DNA of 64,000 bases, from positions 97,613,501 through 97,677,500 of the forward strand of contig JAKSZU010000007.1 in assembly GCA_026018925.1 (NCBI GenBank), read 5' to 3'. Source of the stretch: Tupaia tana (Eukaryota; Chordata; Mammalia; Scandentia; Tupaiidae). The first letter of the stretch is position 1. Every line of letters begins with the position of its first letter. Made by a program: the position numbers and the translations under genes. Positions 22,528-33,953 of this stretch are shown piece by piece. Under the pieces are notes generated by a model, which worked only from the letters and a program-made list of their open reading frames with translations, was not told the origin of the DNA and did no database searches.

Positions 22528-22817
22528 GTATCTTTGACTCTCTTTGGTAATAGGGTAATGGTAGCTTCACTGAATCAGTTATGAAGTGTTACCTTTCCTC
22601 TTCAATGTTGTAGAGAAGTTTGAGAAACATTAGTGTTAATTCTTCATTAAATGTTTGCTAAAATTCACCAGCGAAGCCATCTTGTCTGGGCTTTTCTTTG
22701 TTGAGAGATTTTTGATTACTGACATACAATTTTATGCAATTCTTGTAAGGAACATAGGAAGAGAGACTATGCCCCAACTAACTAATATTAAGATTTAGAA
22801 AAACTGCGTTGCCACTG

Positions 22818-23079
22818 GACCAGCAGATGGGATGGAAGTTAAGGTGCTGGATCACACATGGTCAGCTTTGTAGTTTGAGACCCGGACCTGGAGGCTTGAA
22901 AATCATACTGGGCATGTGTGTGTGCATGCCTAATATCCTGAGAAGACAGTGGAGGAGAAGCTGAATTGTGATGTAGCCATGCCCCTGGGGAATAATTTCT
23001 CACTTTAGCTCTCTCACTTTTTCTGGTGAGTGCATGTGCTAATTATATAGCAAAAACTAAAAAAAAAAAAAAAAAATTT
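22818..23079 (+). mobile_element. SINE-A long, old
   Basis: The head GGACCAGCAGATGGGATGG and tail TATATAGCAAAAACT plus an A-run define it. The body is diverged. Confidence 0.85.
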
Positions 23080-23082
23080 CCC

Positions 23083-23298
23083 AGACACTGTGACACAGTG
23101 GTAACACCAGTGCCCTGCAAGACCAGAAGCATAAGTTGGCTTGAAAATACACTGGGTACCCACATGGGCACGTAGGATCTGAGGAGCTGGAGGTCTGGAA
23201 AATAAGATTGTGTTGTAATAAGACCTGGTTGAAGGTATGTCTCCCAATATCTATTTCCTCTCAGGTAAACACACTCTCAAAAAAAAAAAAAAAAAAGA
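23083..23298 (+). mobile_element. SINE-B, directly after a SINE-A
   Basis: CCAGACACTGTGACACAGTGG is the head; it ends CACACTCTC plus an A-run. It begins just after the A-tail of the previous SINE, a common target. Confidence 0.7.
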
Positions 23299-23299
23299 A

Positions 23300-24890
23300 A
23301 AGAAAAATTATAGGTTAGTTATGACTGATGAGAAAGAATGCAAATTTAGTTCAACAGTGTATTAAAATATTATACTGTCAAATTGTGTTCAAGAACGTAT
23401 GGTTTAATGTAATGAATTTGATTCCATATATTAATAAAGAACATCAATACATAAGCATCCAATGGATGCTGAAAAACATTTGATGTCATTTACTGTATAT
23501 TCATGATTTAAGGGAAAAACTCAAGCCAGAAATAAAAGGGAATTATATAAATGTATTTACTATAGAAACTTGGAAGCATTTTTAAAACATTTTAAATACT
23601 TTTTTGTTGTTACTTACTTATTTCATGTGAGAGAGAGGCATCCCAAAAGAACCTTCCTGCCACATCCATCTCCAGTCTCAGTGGCATTCCTAAGGAGGTC
23701 CCAGGACACAAACCCAAGATCTTTCCCATGTGGGTCCAGTTTCAATTCCACCTTGCCACTACCTGGACCCTGGGAGCATTTTCTTTAACATTAAGAATGA
23801 GTCAACAATGGCTAATATAACCATCTCAACATTTCACCAGGGTTCCTAAACATAAGGAAAAAAGAAAAAGTATAAAGATAGGAGGAGAAGAAATAAAACC
23901 GACATTCACAAATGACATAACTGTCTATATAGGAAACCTGAAATCATGTTTAAAAATTGGCATTAATATCAAGTTATTAACCAACAGTGGATAAGATTAT
24001 AACATCTATATCCTCTCCACCCACAGATTGAATTTTGATATTGTGGTTTAAAAACTGTGTTAGAAAAAAAAAGTTGTTTATGAAAGCAACTAATAATTGA
24101 AGGTACTTGGGAATAAATCTAACAAAAGATACATATGACCTTTCTAGGGAAATTTATGTAATATCAATGAAAGAAAATTAAAACTTCAACAGATTTACTG
24201 TTCTCATGGATAGATGCCTTAATTAATCAACAAGTTCATGATATCACAATCAGTGTCTTAAATGAGATTTTACTAAATTTTAAACATAATACTAAAATTT
24301 TAAGTGAAAGAGCAAAGGTCCCACAATGCTGAGAAAAAAATTGAAGAGCCAGATTGGGGGGGGGGGGGGGCAATTCCCATAGGTATTTTTCTAAGAATAG
24401 ATTAATATCAATTGAATGGAATAAGGAGCTTAGAAATAGACACACACATAGATTTATATTTAATATGTAAAAGAGGTAACATTGAATTCAGGGGTAAAAA
24501 TAAATCAATAAAATAAAATAGGTTTGTTTCTAAGCCTATAGTTCACAGTGTACCAGTGGATTGTTTATAAAATAGAATGCATTCACGTGGTAGGAACAGG
24601 TATTATTTTGTGTAATTTTTGTTTCATTTACCTATGTGGGTGCAGACTGGTTCCAGATACAAAAATGTATTTACGACTTTGCCAAAGGGTCAAAAATAAA
24701 TAAGTGAAAACAAAAGACCCTGCAAAAAGTGCTCATACTGTTGGTTGTTTCTGTGGGAAAAGTTAAAATTGTATTCCTATCCCCACAAAACACCAAAATA
24801 ATTTACAGGTAAATTGAAGACCAAAATGTAAAGATCAAAACTATATATTTGGTCACATAGAGGAAATTGATGACCTTGACTAGAAAGAGC
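23300..24890 (+). mobile_element. old sense L1 ORF2/3' fragment
   Basis: CATCCAATGGATGCTGAAAA and CATTTGATGTCATTTACTG are RT-domain text of old L1, and later text fits the ORF2 C-terminal half. No frame remains. A G-run of about 17 lies at 24354-24370. Confidence 0.55.
23598..23778 (-). mobile_element. old SINE fragment
   Basis: Weak SINE-like text (TTACTTATTTCATGTGAGAGAG ... GTGGGTCCAG) interrupts the L1. Family assignment is uncertain. Confidence 0.45.
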
Positions 24891-25735
24891 TTTTTTGGTA
24901 GAAGAAGAGTGGCAGCCAGTCTAATTGTAACAGGTTCCCATGTGAATAATCAGAGCAGCTACCAAGAATGAAGGGGATTTTGAAGGCAATAATGAAAAGT
25001 AGTACTAATGGAGTTTTGTGGGATTTAGAGGGTTTTTTTGGTTTTTAGCTTGAAACATTTTTGTGTTTATTTGCAGGTAGGAGTGGACAAGTAAATAATT
25101 ACTAGAGAATATCTTAGAGTAGGTGTGGAAGGATCAGGTCTGGTTAGGATCATCAGTTTTACTGCTTTGCCTTTAGATACTTCTGGTTTTCAGCTATTAC
25201 CCCCTTGTCCTATCTGATTTAGCATTTGTCCCTTTAAAAATAGAGACATAAGAGTATACTTCAGAAGTCAGTAATTAAGAACACTGACCAAAGGTGACAA
25301 TTTGTCACATGCAGTTATGGAAAGTGTATACGTATACTTTTAAATTTTGCTATGAACTTGACTTCTTATTGATATAAAACACTAACTTTTTAAAACCAGC
25401 TTAGCACAATTTTTATTCCAGTTTTCTTGTGCATGCATAAAAACAAAGTGAAGCAGAGCTGTTATTGAGAAGGCTCCATTAGTAGAAGGAATTTGTAGTC
25501 AAGCTATATCAATTAATATTTGTGTAATAGGATGCTTCAAATATTAATAGAAAATTACTTAATTCCAAAATGGCTTAAATTTTTAAATTTTATAAACAGA
25601 CTTGAAAGCATTTGGAAATTCATTATCTCAGTGGTTAAACATCAGACATCATTAATTCAGCTTAAAATTTCATTTAAGATAAAAATACTCATTTTGTGGT
25701 GAGAATAGAAATGTAAATTTTACTGAAGCATATTA
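24891..25735. other. KIFAP3: intron 1, nothing recognised
   Basis: No gene or placeable repeat is visible in this stretch. Confidence 0.35.
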
Positions 25736-25987
25736 TTTTTTTTGTTTTGAGAGAGGTTTTTGCTATTGGGCATGTGTGCTCACCAGAGAGAGAGAGACAG
25801 AAAGTGAGAAATCACCCCCAGCAGGGATGGCCATGCCACAATCCCTTCTCCTCCATTCTCCTCTCGGGATCTTGGACATGCACGCACACACACCCGGTGT
25901 GAGTTTAAGCCACCAGGTCTGGGACTTGAACCTCAGCCAACTACATGGGAGTCCAGCAATGTAGCCATTACGCCATCTGCTGGTCCC
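25736..25987 (-). mobile_element. SINE-A long
   Basis: GCATATTATT precedes the tail and GCATATTATTA follows the head, giving a TSD. The head complement ends CATCTGCTGGTCCC. Confidence 0.92.
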
Positions 25988-26205
25988 AAGGCATATTATT
26001 ATTATAAGAACAATTTTCTAATTAGATCAACAGTAATTGAAATGCACTTATTATGGGTTGTTTGCAAACACAATTTATAATTGTACCCAAACAAACTGGG
26101 GTATTTTACCAATCAAAATGGAATTTGGAACCATTGTTGCCAATTTAAAAATATTTATATGATATATTGAGTAAATGAATTACATAATTTATAAACCTTT
26201 AAAGA

Positions 26206-26479
26206 GGGACCAGCAGATGGCATAATGGTTACATTGCTGGACTCCCATGTATTTGACCACAGTTCAAGTCCCAAACCCAGCAGCTTGAAATTCATGCTGG
26301 GTGCATGTGCATGCATGCCCAAAATCCCAAAAGGAGAATGGAGGAGAAAGGATTGTGGTATGACCATGACCTCTGTGGGCTGATTTCTCACTTCCTGTCT
26401 CTCTGTCTCTGTCCCTTCAATGAGTGCCATGTGCCCTATAGCAAAAAATCTCTCTCAGGGAAATTAAAAAAAAAAAAAC
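26206..26479 (+). mobile_element. SINE-A long, older
   Basis: Flanked by ACCTTTAAAGA (about 26195 and 26479). The A box is TGGCATAATGG and the B box CAGTTCAAGTCC. Confidence 0.92.
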
Positions 26480-26694
26480 CTTTAAAGAACTACTTTGTAA
26501 ATTTACCAGGTGTCCTACAGTAGATTTACAAGTTTGTAAAGCAATCCTGTAAATTTTGTTCAATGTAGGTTAGAAGTAAAGAACCAAAGAATTCCACCAA
26601 TGGAATACCTGGAATGTGGTATATGATATTTTAAAAGCACATTATTCCCTTAAAGTCACTGTACAGTAATTTTTTTAAAGTAACAATATATTGC

Positions 26695-26930
26695 TGGGAT
26701 CAGCAGGTGGCATGCTGGCTAAGATGCTGGACTCCCCTGACTGCAGTTCAAGTTCCAGACCCAGCGGCTTGATAATCATGTTGGGTGCATGTGAATGCAT
26801 GCCCAAAATCCTAAGAGGAGAATGAAAGAGAAGGGATTGCAGTGTGGCCATTTGCCCTGCTGAGTTATTTCTCACTTTCTCTCTCTGTCTCTGAGCATGC
26901 AGGCCTTATGACAGAAACCATCCAAAAAAT
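26695..26930 (+). mobile_element. SINE-A long, old
   Basis: Head GGGATCAGCAGGTGGCATGC with part of the anticodon-arm region deleted. The tail passes into a TA/CA microsatellite. Confidence 0.85.
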
Positions 26931-26995
26931 TATATATATATATGTATATATATACATACACACACACACACACACATATATAATATATATATAAT
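26931..26995. repeat. compound (TA)n(CA)n microsatellite
   Basis: Alternating TA and CA runs at the SINE tail. Confidence 0.9.
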
Positions 26996-27137
26996 TAAAT
27001 AGTATGTAAAATATTAATTTAGTTTGAAATGTTTTTCATATATTCAGTAGCAGTGCTAAGGGGAGCTAGTAAAGAGACTACTTTTCCCACCTTCTTGATC
27101 AACACCATGTCAGTATAAACAATTAATACTTTTATCA

Positions 27138-27311
27138 ACTTTTTTAAAGAATTATTTTAATTTAATTTAATTTATTTATTTTAATTTGACCAGAGAGGGA
27201 CAGAGTGTGAGAGAGAGAAAGTGAGAAAGCAAGCCACCAGGTCTGGGACTCAAACCACAGTCGACCATGTGGAAGTCCAGTGCCCTTAATTACCATGCCA
27301 CCTGCTGGCCC
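27138..27311 (-). mobile_element. SINE-A short form, 14-bp TSD
   Basis: AATACTTTTATCAA lies before the tail and again after GCTGGCCCC. The body jumps from GAGAAAGCAAGC straight to CACCAGGTCTGGGACTC, so the central ~100 bp of the long form is missing. Confidence 0.92.
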
Positions 27312-27442
27312 CAATACTTTTATCAATCTTAATGTGAAATGATATACAAATATAGCTTCATTGCTTCCAGATTGCTACCCTTAAACTTCTTCAAAATTTT
27401 TTTTATACTATCACTCTGTTTGTATATTACTTACAGAAAAAT

Positions 27443-27512
27443 ACTGGTTCATCATGAAAGTCATGAAGGATGTTTGCATAGAAAAATATGTCATGTCTTT
27501 CCTGATGACCTA
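27443..27512. mobile_element. mariner-like MITE, copy 3
   Basis: GGTTCATCATGAAAGTCATG and CATGTCTTTCCTGATGACC are inverted ends around GCATAGAAAAATATGTCATG. Confidence 0.75.
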
Positions 27513-28019
27513 ATATCTGGATATATATGTGCTGAGTGGTATTAAGTGATACTTTTAAGTTTTTTATTTTACTTTTTTTTTTCTCTTTGCTAACTTGTGT
27601 TTTATTTTTTATATAATGAACATAAGTTGCTTTTGTGGTAAAATTTTAATTAACTTACTCTAAAACTCACACATAAAGAAGAAAAAAAAAATAAAAAACT
27701 GAAAAGGGATGGGGAGGTTTGATTTGATTTCTGGAGAAGGGCAAACTATCAGACCGCAGAGCATAAGAGTTATGCTTGTACCACTGTATGTAGAAGACAC
27801 ACTTTTGAAAATGGTGATCAGACACTCTTAGGATCTGCACTTGTTTTATCTGAATGCTTCTCTCCCCTTAACTGGATTCTTTTACCTCTTTGTATCTAAG
27901 AAGTTCAGTGCTCAGTGCTGCAAAGTTCAGTACTGTGATTGCTTTCCATATGGAAGCAAATAACTAGTTTGCCTTTTAATCAGAGTAATTCAGTAATGCT
28001 ATGTTATATTTCTCTTTTC
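27513..28019. other. KIFAP3: intron 1, nothing recognised
   Basis: AT-rich intron sequence; no repeat boundaries or coding signal seen. Confidence 0.35.
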
Positions 28020-28035
28020 AGCTCTCAGCTTTTTT

Positions 28036-28297
28036 TTTTTTTTTTTTTTGGAGAAGTTTTCGCTATAGGGCGCGTGCGCTCGCCAGACAGACAGAGACAG
28101 AGAGATAGAAAGCGAGAAATCACCCCCTGGGGGGATGGTCATGCCGCAATCCCTTCTCCTCCATTCTCCTCTCGGGATCTTGGGCACGCACGCACACGCG
28201 CCCGAAGTGAGTTCTAAGCCACCGGGTCCAGGACGTGAACCACGGTCGACTACGTGGGAGTCCAGCGACATAGCCATTACGCTAACTGCTGGTTCCC
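28036..28297 (-). mobile_element. SINE-A long, young, 15-bp TSD
   Basis: AGCTCTCAGCTTTTT begins at 28020 and again at 28298. It carries the GGAACC head variant. Confidence 0.95.
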
Positions 28298-28777
28298 AGC
28301 TCTCAGCTTTTTTGATTCCTGTGATTTCTCTAGTTTTTTTGTTGCTAGCTTGAACTTATACCTATTTATCTTACCTTATGGAATCTGTACCATCTTGTTG
28401 AATATATAGTCTCCCCTTGGTGTGTTGCACGATTTGTTCCACAAACTCCCCATGGATATCAAAATCAGAGGATGCTCAAGTCTGTTATATAAAATGAGTT
28501 AATGTTTACATGTAACCTATGCATAGCCTTCTATATACTTTAAATTACTTCTAGGTTACCTATAACAACTAATGCAGTGTAAATGCTTTGTAAATAGTTG
28601 CTATACCATATTGTGTGTGGAATAAAGTCAAGAAAAAATTCTGACGTGTTTGATATGGAGACAACCATCACTAGGCCTAACTAGGTAGTATGGGTTTACT
28701 GCAATTAAGAATTTATTCAATAATGCTAGGGGATTGGGGAAAGAGTATATACAACCTTTCAGTGTAAACTACTATTT

Positions 28778-29056
28778 TTTTTTTTTTTTTGGAGAGTTTT
28801 TCTTTTTTTTTTTCCACTATAGGGCACGTGCGCTCGCCAGACAGACAGAGAGAGACATAAAGACAGAAAGCAAGAAATCACCCCCCAGGGGGGATGGTCA
28901 CGCCACAATCCCTTCTCCTTCATTCTCCTCTCGGGATCTTGGGCACGCATGCACACACGCCCGGCATGAGTTTTAAGCCACCAGGTCCGGGACGCCAACC
29001 GCAGTTAACTACATGGGAGTCCAGTGACATAGCCATTACGCTAACTGCTGGTTCCC
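28778..29056 (-). mobile_element. SINE-A long, young, 18-bp TSD
   Basis: TCAGTGTAAACTACTATT stands at 28760-28777 and 29057-29074. The tail side holds two T-runs separated by GGAGAGTTTTTC, so the tail junction was partly repeated on insertion. Confidence 0.96.
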
Positions 29057-29074
29057 TCAGTGTAAACTACTATT

Positions 29075-29808
<734 letters not shown>

Positions 29809-29977
29809 TAAGTTTTATGTGTATGTGAACGTTTTTAAAGTTGTGAACCTTATATAAACGTTATGCAAATTTAATGTTATTTTATTCTGTACAGATGATA
29901 AATGATAATGATATTTATCTAGGCATACCTCATTTCAGTAACGGAGAGATTATATTGAAGTATAAATATGGAGTATG

Positions 29978-30246
29978 TTTTTTTCTTTTTCTTTTTTGGA
30001 TAGGTTTTTGCTGTAGGGCATTTGTGCTCCCTAGAAAGACAGAGACAGAGAGACAGAAAGAGAGAAATCACCCCCCGGGGGGGGGATGGCCATGCCATAA
30101 TCCCTTCTCCTCCATTCTCCTCTCGGGATTTTGGGCACGCATGTACATGTACCCAGTGTGAGTTTAAGCTACTGGATCTGGGATTTGAACTGCAGTCAGC
30201 TACTTGGGAGTCCAGCAACAAAGCTATTACACTGACTTCTGGTCCC
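29978..30246 (-). mobile_element. SINE-A long, moderately diverged
   Basis: From TTCTTTTTTGGATAGG to CTGACTTCTGGTCCC, 170 bp downstream of exon 2. The central C/G hairpin has expanded to CCCCCCGGGGGGGGG. Confidence 0.9.
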
Positions 30247-30249
30247 ACG

Positions 30250-31140
30250 GACCAGAGAAAGTAAGATTTTTATAAGCAAAATTTGAACCTACTGAAAAAT
30301 ACTTTCTGATTTATTCCATTTAGTAAATGCAGCTAATAGAATAGAAATGAGTAACTTGTAAAATCAATCATAAAAGATATATTAATGAACTTTTTAGCTT
30401 GAATTAGGAAATTTATATCTTAGGGATCCTCTGTCCGTTTTTTCCTGAAATTGCTGAAAGTGATTTTAGAAATTCCCAAGTGGGACACATATCTTGAATT
30501 TATCCCTTGAAAATCTAGTCTTCTAAAGCATTTTATGATGAAGTGATTGGTCTTAGATCTTCTAGTATCCTACACGTTTTTTCCTGCTTTTGTAATATTT
30601 TCAGGAGTCCCTTTGGAAATTGGCATTTTTCATTAGCCTTCAGTAGTACTGGTGATTGTCTCATGTTCTTACCATAGTTTGGCAGAAATGGAGAAGATCT
30701 GATATCATCTAGTATTCTCCCTCAACCCTCTTGCCCCATAAATAGTTTTGATTTGGGAACTAGTTAGAAATTCTAACTAGTGTTTTGGTTAGCATTAAAT
30801 GTCTTTAGACTCTCAGGAATGCATGTGATAGCGCTTATCCAAGTGCCTGGAACCAGAATTGGTTCAGATTTCAGATTTCTTCAGATTTTATGAGAAGAAT
30901 GAACTATCTTGTGGATAGGACCCAATTTAAACCCAAAATTCACTTATGAATACATACCTTGTGCATCTAGTCTGAGAGTAATTTATACAATATTTTTGTA
31001 TTGCAGCATTTTAACTAATTTGTCATGTGAGGTCAGGAGTGGAATTTTCTGCTTGTGTTACACTGGTGCTCAAAAAGTTTCAGATTTTACAGGATTTCAG
31101 ATTTTTTGATTAGGGATGTTCAACTTATATTCAGCACATG
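30250..31140. other. KIFAP3: intron 2, nothing recognised
   Basis: Unique-looking intron sequence. Confidence 0.35.
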
Positions 31141-31150
31141 GAAAACACTG

Positions 31151-31407
31151 TTTTTGTTTTTGTTTTTTTTCTTTTCGTTTTTGCCATAGGGCATTTGCGC
31201 TCACCAGAGAGAGACAGAGAGGGAAAGTGAGAAATTACCCCCCTCCTGCCTGAGGGTATGGTCACATCAGAGTCCTTCTCCTCCATTCTCTTGGGTTTTT
31301 GGGCACACATACACATATACCCAGCATGAGTTTCAAGCCATCAGCTTGAATCACAGTCAGCCCTGTGGAAGTCTAGTGCTTTAACCATCACATCACTTGG
31401 TGGCCCC
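31151..31407 (-). mobile_element. SINE-A long, older
   Basis: AAAACACTGT flanks both ends (about 31142 and 31408). It ends CTTGGTGGCCCC. Confidence 0.9.
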
Positions 31408-31660
31408 AAAACACTGTATCTTAAGTATACAGTGGTGATTCTCAACTGAGATTGATTTTTCCCACAGGGAATATTTGGCAATGCCTAGAGACATTTTTGG
31501 TTTTTATAGCTACAGGGATGCTATTGCATCTGGTGGGTAGAAGCCTGGTGATACTCTTTATCGTATAGTGCACAAGACAGCTGCCAATAGCTATAGTTGA
31601 GAAACACTGATAGAGCAAACTGCAAAGAGAAGCTATTTAGTATTTTATTAGAATCTCTTA

Positions 31661-31735
31661 CTGGGTTGTCAGAAAAGTCATGCATTTTTCTGTTTTTCTA
31701 TTAAAAAATGCATCATGCCTTTTCTGACAACCCAC
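31661..31735. mobile_element. mariner-like MITE, copy 4
   Basis: TGGGTTGTCAGAAAAGTCATG pairs with CATGCCTTTTCTGACAACCCA, almost perfect 20-bp inverted ends. TA precedes the left end. Confidence 0.85.
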
Positions 31736-32351
31736 TCATTTGTCTCTTTATGTTGGTTGGAAGGAGACTAAATCATGTTAATAATTCACCAGGCTGGCTC
31801 CTGGAGAACTAGATTTTCGGTGACGGCATAATTGGGAATACTATCTAAATCATTCTCCTGGACTGGGAGAGATCATCTACACCTGAATACGGATTTTATA
31901 GCTGTTAAGTATAAGACATTTCTCTGAAATCCCCATCCCTGCTTCCTCTAATACTTTGATGTCTCCCCACAAAAATTAGCCAGCCTCACCAAAAAATAAT
32001 TCTACATAGTAGCTGCCTGCTTGTTTCATTCTGAAACTAATTTTATGTCTTTGTAGCTCTCCAGGTACCATAAATCTATGTAAATAGGCAGTTGTTTCTA
32101 GACACTGAATGATTTTTTCCTATTGGGCTCCCAGTGATTCTCCTGGGCTAAATTAAAAAGCAGAGAGGAACTGGTACATTATCGTTTTTTAATGTACTAA
32201 CCTAACTATAAAATGATTCATTTGTTCCTCAGAATTCTGCATACAGGTCTTAAAATGCATCTCACCCTTTTCTCTCCTGCCTTCAATACGTTTAATTATT
32301 ATCAGAGCAACTTAATCTGAAAATATCAGTATCTTTTCTTGTTCATAATTG
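31736..32351. other. KIFAP3: intron 2, nothing recognised
   Basis: No placeable repeat or exon between the MITE and the AAAT array. Confidence 0.35.
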
Positions 32352-32389
32352 AAAATAAATAAATAAATAAATAAATAAAATAAATAATA
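32352..32389. repeat. (AAAT)n microsatellite
   Basis: About nine AAAT/AAATA units just upstream of the L1. Confidence 0.92.
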
Positions 32390-32432
32390 TTGTGGGTTGG
32401 GTAACAAAATGATTCATTTAATATGGTATGCA

Positions 32433-32692
32433 TGACAGAGTGGCCCTTGCTCTGCAGGAGAACTCCAGTTCCATTCCATCTCTAGGCTCCTGTCCAGCAA
32501 GGGAAACTGAGGCGGGGGAACCACTGCCCCCACCCCACTTCCAGGCTCTCAAGACTAGGACCCCATCCCCTAGAGAGGTAGGCAGGTTTATATGTTTTTT
32601 TTCTTTGCTCTTCCTTTTTGTTTTGTTAATGCCCTCCCCTCCCTTGTCCCACAGAGTGGCCCTTGCTCTGCAGGAGAACTCCAGTTCCATCT
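32433..32692 (+). repeat. duplicated segment in the L1 5' UTR
   Basis: CAGAGTGGCCCTTGCTCTGC and the following AGGAGAACTCCAGTTCCAT appear at about 32433 and again at about 32653, a 220-bp period. This resembles monomer-style 5' UTR organisation with two partial units. Confidence 0.8.
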
Positions 32693-33028
32693 CTAAGCCC
32701 CTATCGAAATTTTCTTTATTCTCCTCTATGCTCTTTTCTTTCCTCTTACTTATCCTCTCTTCCTCATCCTCCACCCTGCCAGAGGGATTAGACAGATCTA
32801 GAATCACAGTTCAGAAACTCCCTAGTAATGTAAGGTTCCCTCAGACCCTCCCCTGTACTGAACCACCTGTGAATATAGAGATACGACTCTACAGACACCT
32901 GAATAGAGTACACCTCTTGAGACCACCTTGCTAAGAACAACAGAAGGAGATTTCCGCATACATTAATTCACAGCAAAAGTGAAACACAGTTGCTCCTAAG
33001 AGGTATTCAAAAGTGAATACATCTTCCA

Positions 33029-33916
33029 ATGACTAAAAGTAGAAGAGCCTCAGGTCTGAATAAACCAGGAAATATGACTCCCTCAAAGAAACAGAATAAC
33101 TCCCCTTCATTTCTCCTAAAATCTGAGGATGTTACCAAAATGTCAGAGAAAGAATTTAGAACATTCATGGTGAACAGATTCTATGAGTTGGAACAGAAAA
33201 GAGACAACGAACTGCAGGAGATTAGGAAGTCCTTCCACGATATGAAAGAAGAAATGGACATTTTGAGAAAGAATCAGATGGAACTATTAGAGATGAAGTC
33301 TGTCATACAGGAAATCAAAAACTCTCTTAAAAGTATTAAAAGTCGATTAGACCATGCTGAAGACCGAATCTCCAATGGAGGAAAAAACACCAACAAGATA
33401 GAGAAAATAACAAGACATGAGGATAATATACGAGAAATACTATATTCCATAAGACACCCAAACATCAGAATAATTGGTACCCCAGTAGGTGAAGAAACTA
33501 ATAACGGCATGGAAAATCTATTCTATGAAATCCTGGAAGAAAATTTCCCAAGTCTAGAGAGGCACTCAAGCATCCAGACCCAAGAAATACAAAGAATCCC
33601 AAATAGACTCAACCCCAGAAGATCTTCCCCAAGGCACATCTTAGCCAGACTGTCCAAGACCACAGATAAAAACATGATACTAAAACTGGCAAGAGAGAAA
33701 AGGAGAAGTGACTTACAAAGGTCATCCCATCAGGCTAACACCAGACCTCTCAATAGAAACAATGTAAGCAAGGAAAGAAGGGTAAGATGTATTGAAAGTG
33801 TTAAGAGAGAAACAAGTCCGACCAAGATTATTATATCCTGCAAGATTTGCCAACAGCAGACTAGCTCTTCAAGAAACCCTGAAGAAAGTACTATTCCAGG
33901 AAAACTAAAGAATTAA
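33029..33916 (+). pseudogene. L1 ORF1p, frameshifted in the C-terminal half
   Basis: ORF1p is the RNA-binding trimeric chaperone of L1. The 295-codon frame starts MTKSRRASGLNKPGNMTP and shows the coiled coil (about residues 45-115, heptads with NQMELLEMKSVIQEIKNSLK) ending in RLDHAEDRIS. The RRM-like part follows (HPNIRIIGTPVGEE). After LKLAREKR (about residue 225) it departs from the family. The expected C-terminal domain (TYKGHPIRLTPDLS) continues in another frame from about 33705. A single-base frameshift near 33700 therefore destroyed the C-terminal domain, and the rest is read in the wrong frame to a chance stop. Confidence 0.9.
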
Positions 33917-33953
33917 CCGACAGAAACAAAGGAATAAAAGACAGCTGAGACAA

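Larger units (their letters stand above)
19480..22770 (-). mobile_element. antisense L1, 3' end to RT region, interrupted
   Basis: It runs from 3'-end text (CTGAATAATATTCCATTCTA about 19550; GGACATTTGGGTTATTTCCA) to RT-region text (TTCACCAGCGAAGCCATCTT about 22665). Three SINE-A copies, a SINE-B, a (TA)n tract and possibly a MITE interrupt it. No ORF2 frame survives. Confidence 0.75.

Noticed and set aside
33029-33916. An intact L1 ORF1 gene
   Set aside because: The frame is open, but after about residue 225 it no longer matches the family; the true C-terminus lies in another frame.
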